The position numbers and the translations under genes are program-made. The notes below the pieces were generated by a model. The model saw only the letters and a list, made by a program, of their open reading frames with translations. It made no database searches and was not told the origin of the DNA. From Crotalaria pallida (taxonomy: Eukaryota; Streptophyta; Magnoliopsida; Fabales; Fabaceae), in assembly GCA_037953625.1 (NCBI GenBank), contig CM075656.1:61213001-61277000 (forward strand): 64,000 nucleotides of DNA. The letters run 5' to 3'. This document shows positions 1 through 13,405 of this stretch, one piece after another (the first letter of the stretch is position 1; each line of letters starts with the position of its first letter).

Positions 1-140
1 TTAGAATGGTCTAGGAATGTGTATTAGGATATATACGAACCATTAGAATGATCCTAAACATTGCTTGGTACCCGAAGGGACGTAGAGGGTGTAGCATGAG
101 TCCTTGGAGGTTCTAACAAGTGTAGAATGGTTAGGACAGT

Positions 141-158
141 ATTCTAAAGGCTTAGAAT
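141..158. repeat. Inverted repeat at the monomer junction (first instance)
   Basis: Bases 141-147 read ATTCTAA and bases 152-158 read TTAGAAT, exact reverse complements separated by the four bases AGGC. The dyad spans the boundary between consecutive monomers and recurs once per monomer. Monomers ending in gtattctaaagg (subtypes B and C) form the perfect 7-bp version. Those ending in gtaatctaaagg (most subtype A) carry one mismatch. A short cruciform or a binding site for a dimeric protein are possible, but the stem is short and AT-rich, so function is not shown. Confidence 0.75.
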
Positions 159-1510
159 GGTCTAGGAATGTGTATTAGGACATATAAGAACATTTAGAAT
201 GATCCTAAACATTGCTTGGTACCCGAAGGGACGTAGAGGGTGTAGCATGAGACCATGGAGGTTCTAACAAGTGTAGAATGGTTAAGAGAGTAATCTAAAG
301 GCTTAGAATGGTCTAGGAATGTGTATTAGGACTTATAAGAACCATTAGAATGATCCTAAACATTGCTTGGTACCCGAAGGGACGTAGAGGGTGTAGCATG
401 AGACCATGGAGGTTCTAACAAGTGTAGAATGGTTAAGAGAGTAATCTAAAGGCTTAGAATGGTCTAGGAATGTGTATTAGGACTTATAAGAACCATTAGA
501 ATTATCCTAAACATTACTTGGTACCCGAAGGGATGTAGAGGGTGTAGCATGAGTCCTTGGAGGTTCTAACAAGTGTAGAATGGTTAGGAGAGTATTCTAA
601 AGGCTTAGAATGGTCTAGGTATGTGTATTAGGACATATAAGAACATTTTGAATGATCCTAAACATTGCTTGGTACGCTAATGGACGTAGAGGGTGTAGAA
701 TGAGTCCTTGGAGGTTCTAACAAGTGTAGAATGGTTAAGAGAGTATTCTAAAGGCTTAGAATGGTCTAGGAATGTGTATTAGGACTTATAAGAACCATTT
801 GAATGATCCTAAACATTGCTTGGTACCCGAAGGGACGTAGAGGGTGTAGCATCAGTCCTTGGAGGTTCTAACAATTATAGAATGGTAAAGAGAGTAATCT
901 AAAGGCTTAGAATGGTGTAGGAATGTGTATTAGGACTTATAAGAACCATTAGAATGATCCTAAACATTGCTTGGTACCCGAAGGGACGTAGAGGGTGTAG
1001 CATGAGTCCTTGGAGGTTCTAACAACTGTAGAATGGTTACGAGAGTAATCTAAAGGCTTAGAATGGCCTAGGAATGTGTATTAGGACTTATAAGAACCAT
1101 TAGAATGATCCTAAACATTGCTTGGTACCCGAAGGGACGTAGAGGGTGTAGCATGAGTCCTTGGAGGTTCTAACAACTGTAGAATGGTTAGGAGAGTATT
1201 CTAAAGGCTTAGAATGGTCTAGGAATGTGTATTAGGACATATAAGAACATTTAGAATGATCCTAAACATTGCATGGTACCCGAAGGGACGTAGAGGGTGT
1301 AGCATGAGTCCTTGGAGGTTCTAACAAGTGTAGAGTGGTTAAGAGAGTAATCTAAAGGCTTAGAATGGTCTAGGAATGTGTATTAGGACTTATAAGAACC
1401 ATTAGAATGATCCTAAACATTGCTTGGTACCCGAAGGGACGTAGAGGGTGTAGCATAATTCCATGGAGGTTCTAACAAGTGTAGAATGGTTAAGAGATTA
1501 ATCTAAAGGC

Positions 1511-1638
1511 TTAGAATGGTCTAGAACCATTAGAATGATCCTAAACATTACTTGGTACCCGAAGGGATGTAGACGGTGTACCATGAGTCCTTGGAGGTTC
1601 TAACAAATGTAGAATGGTTAGGAGAGTAATCTAAAGGC
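1511..1638 (+). repeat. Truncated 128-bp monomer (23-bp internal deletion)
   Basis: Monomer starts at 1360, 1511 and 1639 give lengths of 151 and 128. In this unit ttagaatggtctag runs directly into aaccattagaatg, so the 23 bases corresponding to positions 15-37 are missing. This is the only deletion of more than two or three bases that I found. The same deletion does not recur in the other copies I compared, so it is probably a private event or has not been amplified. Confidence 0.9.
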
Positions 1639-2540
1639 TTAGAATGGTCTAGGAATGTGTATTAGGACATATAAGAACATTTCGAATGATCGTAAACATT
1701 GCTTGGTACCCTAATGGACGTAGAGAGTGTAGCATGAGTCCTTGAAGGTTCTAACAAGTGTAGAATGGATAAGAGAGTATTCTAATGGCTTAGAATGGTC
1801 TAGGAATGTGTATTAGGATATATACGAACATTTAGAATGATCCTAAACATTGCTTGGTACCCGAATGGACGTAGAGAGTGTGCATGTGTCCTTGGAGGTT
1901 ATAACAAGTGTAGAATGGTTAAGAGAGTATTCTAAAGGCTTAGAATGGTCTAGGAATGTGTATTAGGACTTATAAGAACCATTAGAATGATCCTAAACAT
2001 TGCTTGGTATCCGAAGGGACGTAGAGGGTGTAGCATCAGTCCTTGGAGGTTCTAACAATTATAGAATGGTAAAGAGAGTAATCTAAAGGCTTAGAATGGT
2101 CTAGGAATGTGTATTAGGACTTATAAGAACCATTAGAATGATCCTAAACATTGCTTGGTACCCGAAGGGACGTAGAGGGTGTAGCATGAGTCCTTGGAGG
2201 TTCTAAAAAGTGTAGAATGGTTACGAGAGTAATCTAAAGGCTTAGAATGGTCTAGGAATGTGTATTAGGACTTATAAGAACCATTAGAATGATCCTAAAC
2301 ATTGCTTGGTACCCGAAGGGACGTAGAGGGTGTAGCATGAGTCCTTGGAGGTTCTAACAAGTGTAGAATGGTTAAGAGAGTAATCTAAATGCTTAGAATG
2401 GTCGAGGAATGTGTATTAGGACTTATAAGAACCATTAGAATGATCCTAAACATTGCTTGGTACCCGAAGGGACGTAGAGAGTGTAGCATGAGTCCTTGGA
2501 GATTCTAACAAGAGTAGAATGGTTAAGAGAGTATTCTAAT

Positions 2541-5500
2541 GGATTAGAGTGGTCTAGGAATGTGTATTAGGATATATACGAACATTTAGAATGATCCTAA
2601 ACATTGCTTGGTACCCGAATGGACGTAGAGAGTGTAGCATGAGTCCTTGGAGGTTCTAACAAGTGTAGAATGGTTAAGAGAGTATTCTAAAGGCTTAGAA
2701 TGGTCTAGGAATGTGTATTAGGATATATACGAACATTTAGAATGATCCTAAACATTGCTTGGTACCCCAAGGGACGTAGAGAGTGTAGCATGAGTCCTTG
2801 GAGGTTCTAACAAGTGTAGAATGGTTAAGAGAGTATTCTAAAGGCTTAGAATGGTCTAGGAATGTGTATTAGGACTTATAAGAACCATTAGAATGATCCT
2901 AAACATTGCTTGGTACCCGAAGGGACCTAGAGGGTGTAGCATGAGTCCATGGAGGTTCTAACAAGTGTAGAATGGTTAAGAGAGTAATCTAAAGGCTTAG
3001 AATGGTCTAGGAATGTGTATTAGGACTTATAAGAACCATTAGAATGATCCTAAACATTGCTTGGTACCCGAAGGGACGTAGAGGGTGTAACATGAGTCCT
3101 TGGAGGTTCTAACAAGTGTAGAATGGTTAGGAGAGTATTATAAAGGCTTAGAATGGTCTAGGAATGTGTATTAGAACTTATAAGAACCATTAGAATTATC
3201 CTAAACATTGCTTGGTACCCCAAGGGACGTAGAGAGTGTAGCATGAGTCCTTGGAGGTTCTAACAAGTGTAGAATGGTTAAGAGAGTAATCTAAAGGCTT
3301 ATAATGGTCTAGGAATGTGTATTAGGACTTATAAGAACCATTAGAATGATCCTAAACATTGCTTGGTACCCGAAGGGACGTAGAGGGTGTAGCATGAGTC
3401 CTTGGAGGTTCTAACAAGTGTAGAATGGTTAAGAGAGTAATCTAAAGGGTTAGAATGGTCTAGGAATGTGTATTAGGACTTATAAGAACCATTAGAATGA
3501 TCCTAAACATTACTTGGTACCCGAAGGGACGTAGAGGGTGTAGCATGAGTCCTTGGAGGTTCTAACAAGTGTAGAATGGTTAAGAAAGTAATCTAAAGGC
3601 TTAGAATGGTCTAGGAATGTGTATTAGGACTTATAAGAACCATTAGAATGATCCTAAACATTGCTTGGTACCCGAAGGGACGTAGAGGGTGTAGCATGAG
3701 TCTTTGGAGGTTCTAACAAGTGTAGAATGGTTCAGAGAGTATTCTAAAGGCTTAGAATGGTCTAGGAATGTGTATTAGGATATATACGCACATTTAGAAT
3801 GATCCTAAATATTGCTTGGTACCCGAAGTGACGTAGAAGGTGTAGCATGAGTCCTTGGAGGTTCTAACAAGTGTAGAATGGTTAAGAGAGTATTCTAAAG
3901 GCTTAGAATGGTCTAGGAATGTCTATTAGGATATATACGCACATTTAGAATGATCCTAAATATTGCTTGGTACCCGAAGGGACGTAGAAGGTGTAGCATG
4001 AGTCCTTGGGGGTTCTAACAAGTGTAGAATGTTTAGGAGAGTATTCTAAAGGCTTAGAATGGTCTAGGAATGTGTATTAGGACATATAAGAACTTTTAGA
4101 ATGATCCTAAACTTTGCTTGGTACCCTAATGGACGTAGAGAGTGTAGCATGAGTCCTTGGGGGTTCTAACAAGTGTAGAATGGTTAAGAGAGTATTCTTA
4201 AGGCTTAGAATAGTCTAGGAATGTGTATTAGGACTTATAAGAACCATTAGAATGATCCTAAACATTACTTGGTACCCAAAGGGACGTAGAGGGTGTAGCA
4301 TGAGTCCTTGGAGGTTCTAACAAGTGTAGAATGGTTAAGAGAGTAATCTAAAGGCTTAGAATGGTCTAGGAATGTGTATTAGGACTTATAAGAACCATTA
4401 GAATGATCCTAAACATTGCTTGGTACCCGAAGGGACGTAGAGGGTGTAGCATGAGTCCTTGGAGGTTCTAACAAGTGTAGAATGGTTAAGAGAGTAATCT
4501 AAAGGCTTAGAATGGTCTAGGAATGTGTATTAGGACTTATAAGAACCATTAGAATGATCCTAAACATTACTTGGTACCCGAAGGGATGTAGAGGGTGTAG
4601 CATGAGTCCTTGGAGGTTCTAACAAGTGTAGAATGGTTAGGAGAGTATTCTAAAGGCTTAGAATGGTCTAGGTATGTGTATTAGGACATATAAGAACATT
4701 TAGAATGATCCTAAACATTGCTTGGTACGCTAATGGACGTAGAGGGTGTAGAATGAGTTCTCGGAGGTTCTAACAAGTGTAGAATGGTTAAGAGAGTATT
4801 CTAAAGGCTTAGAATGGTCTAGGAATGTGTATTAGGACTTATAAGAACCATTTGAATGATCCTAAACATTGCTTGGTACCCGAAGGGACGTAGAGGGTGT
4901 AGCATCAGTCCTTGGAGGTTCTAACAATTATAGAATGGTAAAGAGAGTAATCTAAAGGCTTAGAATGGTCTAGGAATGTGTATTAGGACTTATAAGAACC
5001 ATTAGAATGATCCTAAACATTGCTTGGTACCCGAAGGGACGTAGAGGGTGTAGCATGAGTCCTTGGAGGTTCTAACAAGTGTAGAATGGTTACGAGAGTA
5101 ATCTAAAGGCTTAGAATGGTCTAGGAATGTGTATTAGGACTTATAAGAACCATTAGAATGATCCTAAACATTGCTTGGTACCCGAAGGGACGTAGAGGGT
5201 GTAGCATGAGTCCTTGGAGGTTCTAACAAGTGTAGAATGGTTAAGAGAGTAATCTAAATGCTTAAAATGGTCGAGGAATGTGTATTAGGACTTATAAGAA
5301 CCATTAGAATGATCCTAAACATTGCTTGGTACCCGAAGGGACGTAGAGGGTGTAGCATGAGTCCTTGGAGTTTCTAACAAGTGTAGAATGGTTAGGAGAG
5401 TATTCTAAAGGCTTAGAATGGTCTAGGAATGTGTATTAGGGCATATAAGAACATTTAGAATGATCCTAAACATTGCTTGGTACCCGAAGGGACGTAGAGA

Positions 5501-7371
5501 GTGTAGCATGAGTCCTTGGAGGTTTAACAAGTGTAGAATGGTTAAGAGAGTATTCTAAAGGCTTAGAATGGTCTAGGAATGTGTATTAGGATATATACGA
5601 ACCATTAGAATGATCCTAAACATTGCTTGGTACCCGAAGGGACGTAGAGGGTGTAGCATGAGTCCTTGGAGGTTCTAACAAGTGTAGAATGCTTAGGACA
5701 ATATTCTAAAGGCTTAGAATGGTCTAGGAATGTGTATTAGGACATATAAGAACATTTAGAATGATCCTAAACATTGCTTGGTACCCGAAGGGACGTAGAG
5801 GGTGTAGCATGAGACCATGGAGGTTCTAACAAGTGTAGAATGGTTAAGAGAGTAATCTAAAGGCTTAGAATGGTCTAGGAATGTGTATTAGGACTTATAA
5901 GAACCATTAGAATGATCCTAAACATTGCTTGGTACCCGAAGGGACGTAGAGGGTGTAGCATGAGACCATGGAGGTTCTAACAAGTGTAGAATGGTTAAGA
6001 GAGTAATCTAAAGGCTTAGAATGGTCTAGGAATGTGTATTAGGACTTATAAGAACCATTAGAATGATCCTAAACATTACTTGGTACCCGAAGGGATGTAG
6101 AGGGTGTAGCATGAGTCCTTGGAGGTTCTAACAAGTGTAGAATGGTTAGGAGAGTATTCTAAAGGCTTAGAATGGTCTAGGTATGTGTATTAGGACTTAT
6201 AAGAACCATTAGAATGATCCTAAACATTGCTTGGTACCCGAAGGGACGTAGAGGGTGTAGCATGAGTCCTTGTAGGTTCTAACAAGTGTAGAATGGTAAA
6301 GATAGTAATCTAAAGGCTTAGAATGGTCCAGGAATGTGTATTAGGACTTATAAGAACCATTAGAATGATCCTAAACATTGCTTGGTACCCGAAGGGACGT
6401 AGAGGGTGTAGCATGAGTCCTTGGAGGTTCTAACAAGTGTAGAATGGTTAAGAGAGTATTCTAAATGCTTAGAATGGTCGAGGAATGTGTATTAGGACTT
6501 ATAAGAACCATTAGAATGATCCTAAACATTGCTTGGTACCCGAAGGGACGTAGAGGGTGTAGCATGAGTCCTTGGAGGTTCTAACAAGTGTAGAATGGTT
6601 AAGAGAGTATTCTAAAGGCTTAGAATGGTCTAGGAATGTGTATTAGGATATATACGAACCATTAGAATGATCCTAAACATTGCTTGGTACCCGAAGGGAC
6701 GTAGAGGGTGTAGCATGAGTCCTTGGAGGTTCTAACAAGTGTAGAATGGTTAAGAGAGTAATCTAAAGGCTTAGAATGGTCTAGGAATGTGTATTAGGAC
6801 TTATAAGAACCATTAGAATGATCCTAAACATTACTTGGTACCCGAAGGGATGTAGAGGGTGTAGCATGAGTCCTTGGAGGTTCTAACAAGTGTAGAATGG
6901 TTAGGAGAGTATTCTAAAGGCTTAGAATGGTCTAGGTATGTTTATTAGGACATATAAGAACATTTAGAATGATCCTAAACATTGCTTGGTACGCTAATGG
7001 ACGTAGAGGGTGTAGAATGAGTTCTTGGAGGTTCTAACAAGTGTAGAATGGTTAAGAGAGTATTCTAAAGGCTTAGAATGGTCTAGGAATGTGTATTAGG
7101 ACTTATAAGAACCATTTGAATGATCCTAAACATTGCTTGGTACCCGAAGGGACGTAGAGGGTGTAGCATCAGTCCTTGGAGGTTCTAACAATTATAGAAT
7201 GGTAAAGAGAGTAATCTAAAGGCTTAGAATGGTCTAGGAATGTGTATTAGGACTTATAAGAACCATAAGAATGATCCTAAACATTGCTTGGTACCCGAAG
7301 GGACGTAGAGGGTGTAGCATGAGTCCTTGGAGGTTCTAACAAGTGTAGAATGGTTAAGAGAGTATTCTAAT
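2541..7371 (+). repeat. 32-monomer higher-order repeat, copy 1 (4,831 bp)
   Basis: Rare marks here recur 4,831 bases later: ggattagagtgg at 2541 and 7372, gcttaggacaatattc at 5691 and 10522, the gataagtaatc-like ggtaaagatag near 6290 and 11120, and ggtccagg near 6325 and 11157. The period is 32 x 151 minus 1, and the single missing base is explained by the unit reading ggtttaacaag near 5521. In the parts I compared only about half a dozen substitutions separate the copies (for example near 3130, 3215, 4018, 4761, 6950 and 7267). This makes the duplication recent. Homology stops on the left near 2.52 kb. Confidence 0.85.
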
Positions 7372-10300
7372 GGATTAGAGTGGTCTAGGAATGTGTATTA
7401 GGATATATACGAACATTTAGAATGATCCTAAACATTGCTTGGTACCCGAATGGACGTAGAGAGTGTAGCATGAGTCCTTGGAGGTTCTAACAAGTGTAGA
7501 ATGGTTAAGAGAGTATTCTAAAGGCTTAGAATGGTCTAGGAATGTGTATTAGGATATATACGAACATTTAGAATGATCCTAAACATTGCTTGGTACCCCA
7601 AGGGACGTAGAGAGTGTAGCATGAGTCCTTGGAGGTTCTAACAAGTGTAGAATGGTTAAGAGAGTATTCTAAAGGCTTAGAATGGTCTAGGAATGTGTAT
7701 TAGGACTTATAAGAACCATTAGAATGATCCTAAACATTGCTTGGTACCCGAAGGGACCTAGAGGGTGTAGCATGAGTCCATGGAGGTTCTAACAAGTGTA
7801 GAATGGTTAAGAGAGTAATCTAAAGGCTTAGAATGGTCTAGGAATGTGTATTAGGACTTATAAGAACCATTAGAATGATCCTAAACATTGCTTGGTACCC
7901 GAAGGGACGTAGAGGGTGTAACATGAGTCCTTGGAGGTTCTAACAAGTGTAGAATGGTTAGGAGAGTATTCTAAAGGCTTAGAATGGTCTAGGAATGTGT
8001 ATTAGAACTTATAAGAACCATTAGAATTATCCTAAACATTGCTTGGTACCCGAAGGGACGTAGAGAGTGTAGCATGAGTCCTTGGAGGTTCTAACAAGTG
8101 TAGAATGGTTAAGAGAGTAATCTAAAGGCTTATAATGGTCTAGGAATGTGTATTAGGACTTATAAGAACCATTAGAATGATCCTAAACATTGCTTGGTAC
8201 CCGAAGGGACGTAGAGGGTGTAGCATGAGTCCTTGGAGGTTCTAACAAGTGTAGAATGGTTAAGAGAGTAATCTAAAGGGTTAGAATGGTCTAGGAATGT
8301 GTATTAGGACTTATAAGAACCATTAGAATGATCCTAAACATTACTTGGTACCCGAAGGGACGTAGAGGGTGTAGCATGAGTCCTTGGAGGTTCTAACAAG
8401 TGTAGAATGGTTAAGAAAGTAATCTAAAGGCTTAGAATGGTCTAGGAATGTGTATTAGGACTTATAAGAACCATTAGAATGATCCTAAACATTGCTTGGT
8501 ACCCGAAGGGACGTAGAGGGTGTAGCATGAGTCTTTGGAGGTTCTAACAAGTGTAGAATGGTTCAGAGAGTATTCTAAAGGCTTAGAATGGTCTAGGAAT
8601 GTGTATTAGGATATATACGCACATTTAGAATGATCCTAAATATTGCTTGGTACCCGAAGTGACGTAGAAGGTGTAGCATGAGTCCTTGGAGGTTCTAACA
8701 AGTGTAGAATGGTTAAGAGAGTATTCTAAAGGCTTAGAATGGTCTAGGAATGTCTATTAGGATATATACGCACATTTAGAATGATCCTAAATATTGCTTG
8801 GTACCCGAAGGGACGTAGAAGGTGTAGCATGAGTCCTTGGGGGTTGTAACAAGTGTAGAATGTTTAGGAGAGTATTCTAAAGGCTTAGAATGGTCTAGGA
8901 ATGTGTATTAGGACATATAAGAACTTTTAGAATGATCCTAAACTTTGCTTGGTACCCTAATGGACGTAGAGAGTGTAGCATGAGTCCTTGGGGGTTCTAA
9001 CAAGTGTAGAATGGTTAAGAGAGTATTCTTAAGGCTTAGAATAGTCTAGGAATGTGTATTAGGACTTATAAGAACCATTAGAATGATCCTAAACATTACT
9101 TGGTACCCAAAGGGACGTAGAGGGTGTAGCATGAGTCCTTGGAGGTTCTAACAAGTGTAGAATGGTTAAGAGAGTAATCTAAAGGCTTAGAATGGTCTAG
9201 GAATGTGTATTAGGACTTATAAGAACCATTAGAATGATCCTAAACATTGCTTGGTACCCGAAGGGACGTAGAGGGTGTAGCATGAGTCCTTGGAGGTTCT
9301 AACAAGTGTAGAATGGTTAAGAGAGTAATCTAAAGGCTTAGAATGGTCTAGGAATGTGTATTAGGACTTATAAGAACCATTAGAATGATCCTAAACATTA
9401 CTTGGTACCCGAAGGGATGTAGAGGGTGTAGCATGAGTCCTTGGAGGTTCTAACAAGTGTAGAATGGTTAGGAGAGTATTCTAAAGGCTTAGAATGGTCT
9501 AGGTATGTGTATTAGGACATATAAGAACATTTAGAATGATCCTAAACATTGCTTGGTACGCTAATGGACGTAGAGGGTGTAGAATGAGTTCTTGGAGGTT
9601 CTAACAAGTGTAGAATGGTTAAGAGAGTATTCTAAAGGCTTAGAATGGTCTAGGAATGTGTATTAGGACTTATAAGAACCATTTGAATGATCCTAAACAT
9701 TGCTTGGTACCCGAAGGGACGTAGAGGGTGTAGCATCAGTCCTTGGAGGTTCTAACAATTATAGAATGGTAAAGAGAGTAATCTAAAGGCTTAGAATGGT
9801 CTAGGAATGTGTATTAGGACTTATAAGAACCATTAGAATGATCCTAAACATTGCTTGGTACCCGAAGGGACGTAGAGGGTGTAGCATGAGTCCTTGGAGG
9901 TTCTAACAAGTGTAGAATGGTTACGAGAGTAATCTAAAGGCTTAGAATGGTCTAGGAATGTGTATTAGGACTTATAAGAACCATTAGAATGATCCTAAAC
10001 ATTGCTTGGTACCCGAAGGGACGTAGAGGGTGTAGCATGAGTCCTTGGAGGTTCTAACAAGTGTAGAATGGTTAAGAGAGTAATCTAAATGCTTAAAATG
10101 GTCGAGGAATGTGTATTAGGACTTATAAGAACCATTAGAATGATCCTAAACATTGCTTGGTACCCGAAGGGACGTAGAGGGTGTAGCATGAGTCCTTGGA
10201 GTTTCTAACAAGTGTAGAATGGTTAGGAGAGTATTCTAAAGGCTTAGAATGGTCTAGGAATGTGTATTAGGGCATATAAGAACATTTAGAATGATCCTAA

Positions 10301-12202
10301 ACATTGCTTGGTACCCGAAGGGACGTAGAGAGTGTAGCATGAGTCCTTGGAGGTTTAACAAGTGTAGAATGGTTAAGAGAGTATTCTAAAGGCTTAGAAT
10401 GGTCTAGGAATGTGTATTAGGATATATACGAACCATTAGAATGATCCTAAACATTGCTTGGTACCCGAAGGGACGTAGAGGGTGTAGCATGAGTCCTTGG
10501 AGGTTCTAACAAGTGTAGAATGCTTAGGACAATATTCTAAAGGCTTAGAATGGTCTAGGAATGTGTATTAGGACATATAAGAACATTTAGAATGATCCTA
10601 AACATTGCTTGGTACCCGAAGGGACGTAGAGGGTGTAGCATGAGACCATGGAGGTTCTAACAAGTGTAGAATGGTTAAGAGAGTAATCTAAAGGCTTAGA
10701 ATGGTCTAGGAATGTGTATTAGGACTTATAAGAACCATTAGAATGATCCTAAACATTGCTTGGTACCCGAAGGGACGTAGAGGGTGTAGCATGAGACCAT
10801 GGAGGTTCTAACAAGTGTAGAATGGTTAAGAGAGTAATCTAAAGGCTTAGAATGGTCTAGGAATGTGTATTAGGACTTATAAGAACCATTAGAATGATCC
10901 TAAACATTACTTGGTACCCGAAGGGATGTAGAGGGTGTAGCATGAGTCCTTGGAGGTTCTAACAAGTGTAGAATGGTTAGGAGAGTATTCTAAAGGCTTA
11001 GAATGGTCTAGGTATGTGTATTAGGACTTATAAGAACCATTAGAATGATCCTAAACATTGCTTGGTACCCGAAGGGACGTAGAGGGTGTAGCATGAGTCC
11101 TTGTAGGTTCTAACAAGTGTAGAATGGTAAAGATAGTAATCTAAAGGCTTAGAATGGTCCAGGAATGTGTATTAGGACTTATAAGAACCATTAGAATGAT
11201 CCTAAACATTGCTTGGTACCCGAAGGGACGTAGAGGGTGTAGCATGAGTCCTTGGAGGTTCTAACAAGTGTAGAATGGTTAAGAGAGTATTCTAAATGCT
11301 TAGAATGGTCGAGGAATGTGTATTAGGACTTATAAGAACCATTAGAATGATCCTAAACATTGCTTGGTACCCGAAGGGACGTAGAGGGTGTAGCATGAGT
11401 CCTTGGAGGTTCTAACAAGTGTAGAATGGTTAAGAGAGTATTCTAAAGGCTTAGAATGGTCTAGGAATGTGTATTAGGATATATACGAACCATTAGAATG
11501 ATCCTAAACATTGCTTGGTACCCGAAGGGACGTAGAGGGTGTAGCATGAGTCCTTGGAGGTTCTAACAAGTGTAGAATGGTTAAGAGAGTAATCTAAAGG
11601 CTTAGAATGGTCTAGGAATGTGTATTAGGACTTATAAGAACCATTAGAATGATCCTAAACATTACTTGGTACCCGAAGGGATGTAGAGGGTGTAGCATGA
11701 GTCCTTGGAGGTTCTAACAAGTGTAGAATGGTTAGGAGAGTATTCTAAAGGCTTAGAATGGTCTAGGTATGTGTATTAGGACATATAAGAACATTTAGAA
11801 TGATCCTAAACATTGCTTGGTACGCTAATGGACGTAGAGGGTGTAGAATGAGTTCTTGGAGGTTCTAACAAGTGTAGAATGGTTAAGAGAGTATTCTAAA
11901 GGCTTAGAATGGTCTAGGAATGTGTATTAGGACTTATAAGAACCATTTGAATGATCCTAAACATTGCTTGGTACCCGAAGGGACGTAGAGGGTGTAGCAT
12001 CAGTCCTTGGAGGTTCTAACAATTATAGAATGGTAAAGAGAGTAATCTAAAGGCTTAGAATGGTCTAGGAATGTGTATTAGGACTTATAAGAACCATTAG
12101 AATGATCCTAAACATTGCTTGGTACCCGAAGGGACGTAGAGGGTGTAGCATGAGTCCTTGGAGGTTCTAACAAGTGTAGAATGGTTACGAGAGTAATCTA
12201 AA
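7372..12202 (+). repeat. 32-monomer higher-order repeat, copy 2
   Basis: This block follows copy 1 directly and carries the same order of variant monomers, including ggttgtaac/ggttctaac near 8846, aacttttag and aactttgc near 8930, ggtttaacaag near 10351 and gcttaggacaatattc at 10522. Homology to copy 1 fades after about 12.15 kb, where copy 1 has gttaagagagtattctaatgg and this copy has gttacgagagtaatc. There is no third copy: 4,831 bases further on the marks do not recur. Its last part overlaps the 7-monomer duplication. Confidence 0.85.
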
Positions 12203-12348
12203 GGCTTAGAATGGTCTAGGAATGTGTATTAGGACTTATAAGAACCATTAGAATGATCCTAAACATTGCTTGGTACCCGAAGGGACGTAGAGGGTGTAGC
12301 ATGAGTCCTTGGAGGTTCTAACAAGTGTAGAATGGTTAAGAGAGTATT
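11292..12348 (+). repeat. 7-monomer higher-order repeat, copy 1 (1,057 bp)
   Basis: The mark ctaaatgcttagaatggtcg occurs at 11292 and again at 12349, exactly 7 x 151 apart. Between them lies the order: a unit with ggatatatacgaaccatt, an A unit with cattacttgg and gggatgtag, the ctaggtatg/tacgctaatgg unit, the ccatttgaatg/catcag/aattatag unit and A units with gttacgag. Homology reaches left to about 11.16 kb. The unit sits at the end of the second 32-monomer copy, so it is a later, smaller duplication on top of the larger one. Confidence 0.85.
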
Positions 12349-13405
12349 CTAAATGCTTAGAATGGTCGAGGAATGTGTATTAGGACTTATAAGAACCATT
12401 AGAATGATCCTAAACATTGCTTGGTACCCGAAGGGACGTAGAGGGTGTAGCATGAGTCCTTGGAGGTTCTAACAAGTGTAGAATGGTTAAGAGAGTATTC
12501 TAAAGGCTTAGAATGGTCTAGGAATGTGTATTAGGATATATACGAACCATTAGAATGATCCTAAACATTGCTTGGTACCCGAAGGGACGTAGAGGGTGTA
12601 GCATGAGTCCTTGGAGGTTCTAACAAGTGTAGAATGGTTAAGAGAGTAATCTAAAGGCTTAGAATGGTCTAGGAATGTGTATTAGGACTTATAAGAACCA
12701 TTAGAATGATCCTAAACATTACTTGGTACCCGAAGGGATGTAGAGGGTGTAGCATGAGTCCTTGGAGGTTCTAACAAGTGTAGAATGGTTAGGAGAGTAT
12801 TCTAAAGGCTTAGAATGGTCTAGGTATGTGTATTAGGACATATAAGAACATTTAGAATGATCCTAAACATTGCTTGGTACGCTAATGGACGTAGAGGGTG
12901 TAGAATGAGTTCTTGGAGGTTCTAACAAGTGTAGAATGGTTAAGAGAGTATTCTAAAGGCTTAGAATGGTCTAGGAATGTGTATTAGGACTTATAAGAAC
13001 CATTTGAATGATCCTAAACATTGCTTGGTACCCGAAGGGACGTAGAGGGTGTAGCATCAGTCCTTGGAGGTTCTAACAATTATAGAATGGTAAAGAGAGT
13101 AATCTAAAGGCTTAGAATGGTCTAGGAATGTGTATTAGGACTTATAAGAACCATTAGAATGATCCTAAACATTGCTTGGTACCCGAAGGGACGTAGAGGG
13201 TGTAGCATGAGTCCTTGGAGGTTCTAACAAGTGTAGAATGGTTACGAGAGTAATCTAAAGGCTTAGAATGGTCTAGGAATGTGTATTAGGACTTATAAGA
13301 ACCATTAGAATGATCCTAAACATTGCTTGGTACCCGAAGGGACGTAGAGGGTGTAGCATGAGTCCTTGGAGGTTCTAACAAGTGTAGAATGGTTAAGAGA
13401 GTAAT
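12349..13405 (+). repeat. 7-monomer higher-order repeat, copy 2
   Basis: This block repeats the seven monomers of 11292-12348 in the same order, with ctaggtatg near 12822, ccatttgaatg near 13001, aattatagaatggtaaag near 13078 and gttacgag near 13243. It ends where the sequence changes to ctaaagacttag at 13407. I saw almost no differences between the two copies. Confidence 0.85.

Larger units (their letters stand above)
1..2540 (+). repeat. Left segment, mosaic of subtype A and B monomers
   Basis: This stretch is satellite only and does not match the 32-monomer period that follows, but parts of it are copies of later sequence. Bases 1 to about 620 resemble about 5562-6180: both have ttaggaca near the end of the first unit, followed by two monomers with gaccatggagg. 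The three-monomer marker starting at 605 (ctaggtatg, then tacgctaatgg and gtagaatgag, then ccatttgaatg, catcagtcc and aattatagaatggtaaag) recurs from 4659, 6930, about 9490, 11763 and 12822. The segment is therefore made from the same block pool in another order. It includes the 128-bp monomer at 1511. Confidence 0.75.
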
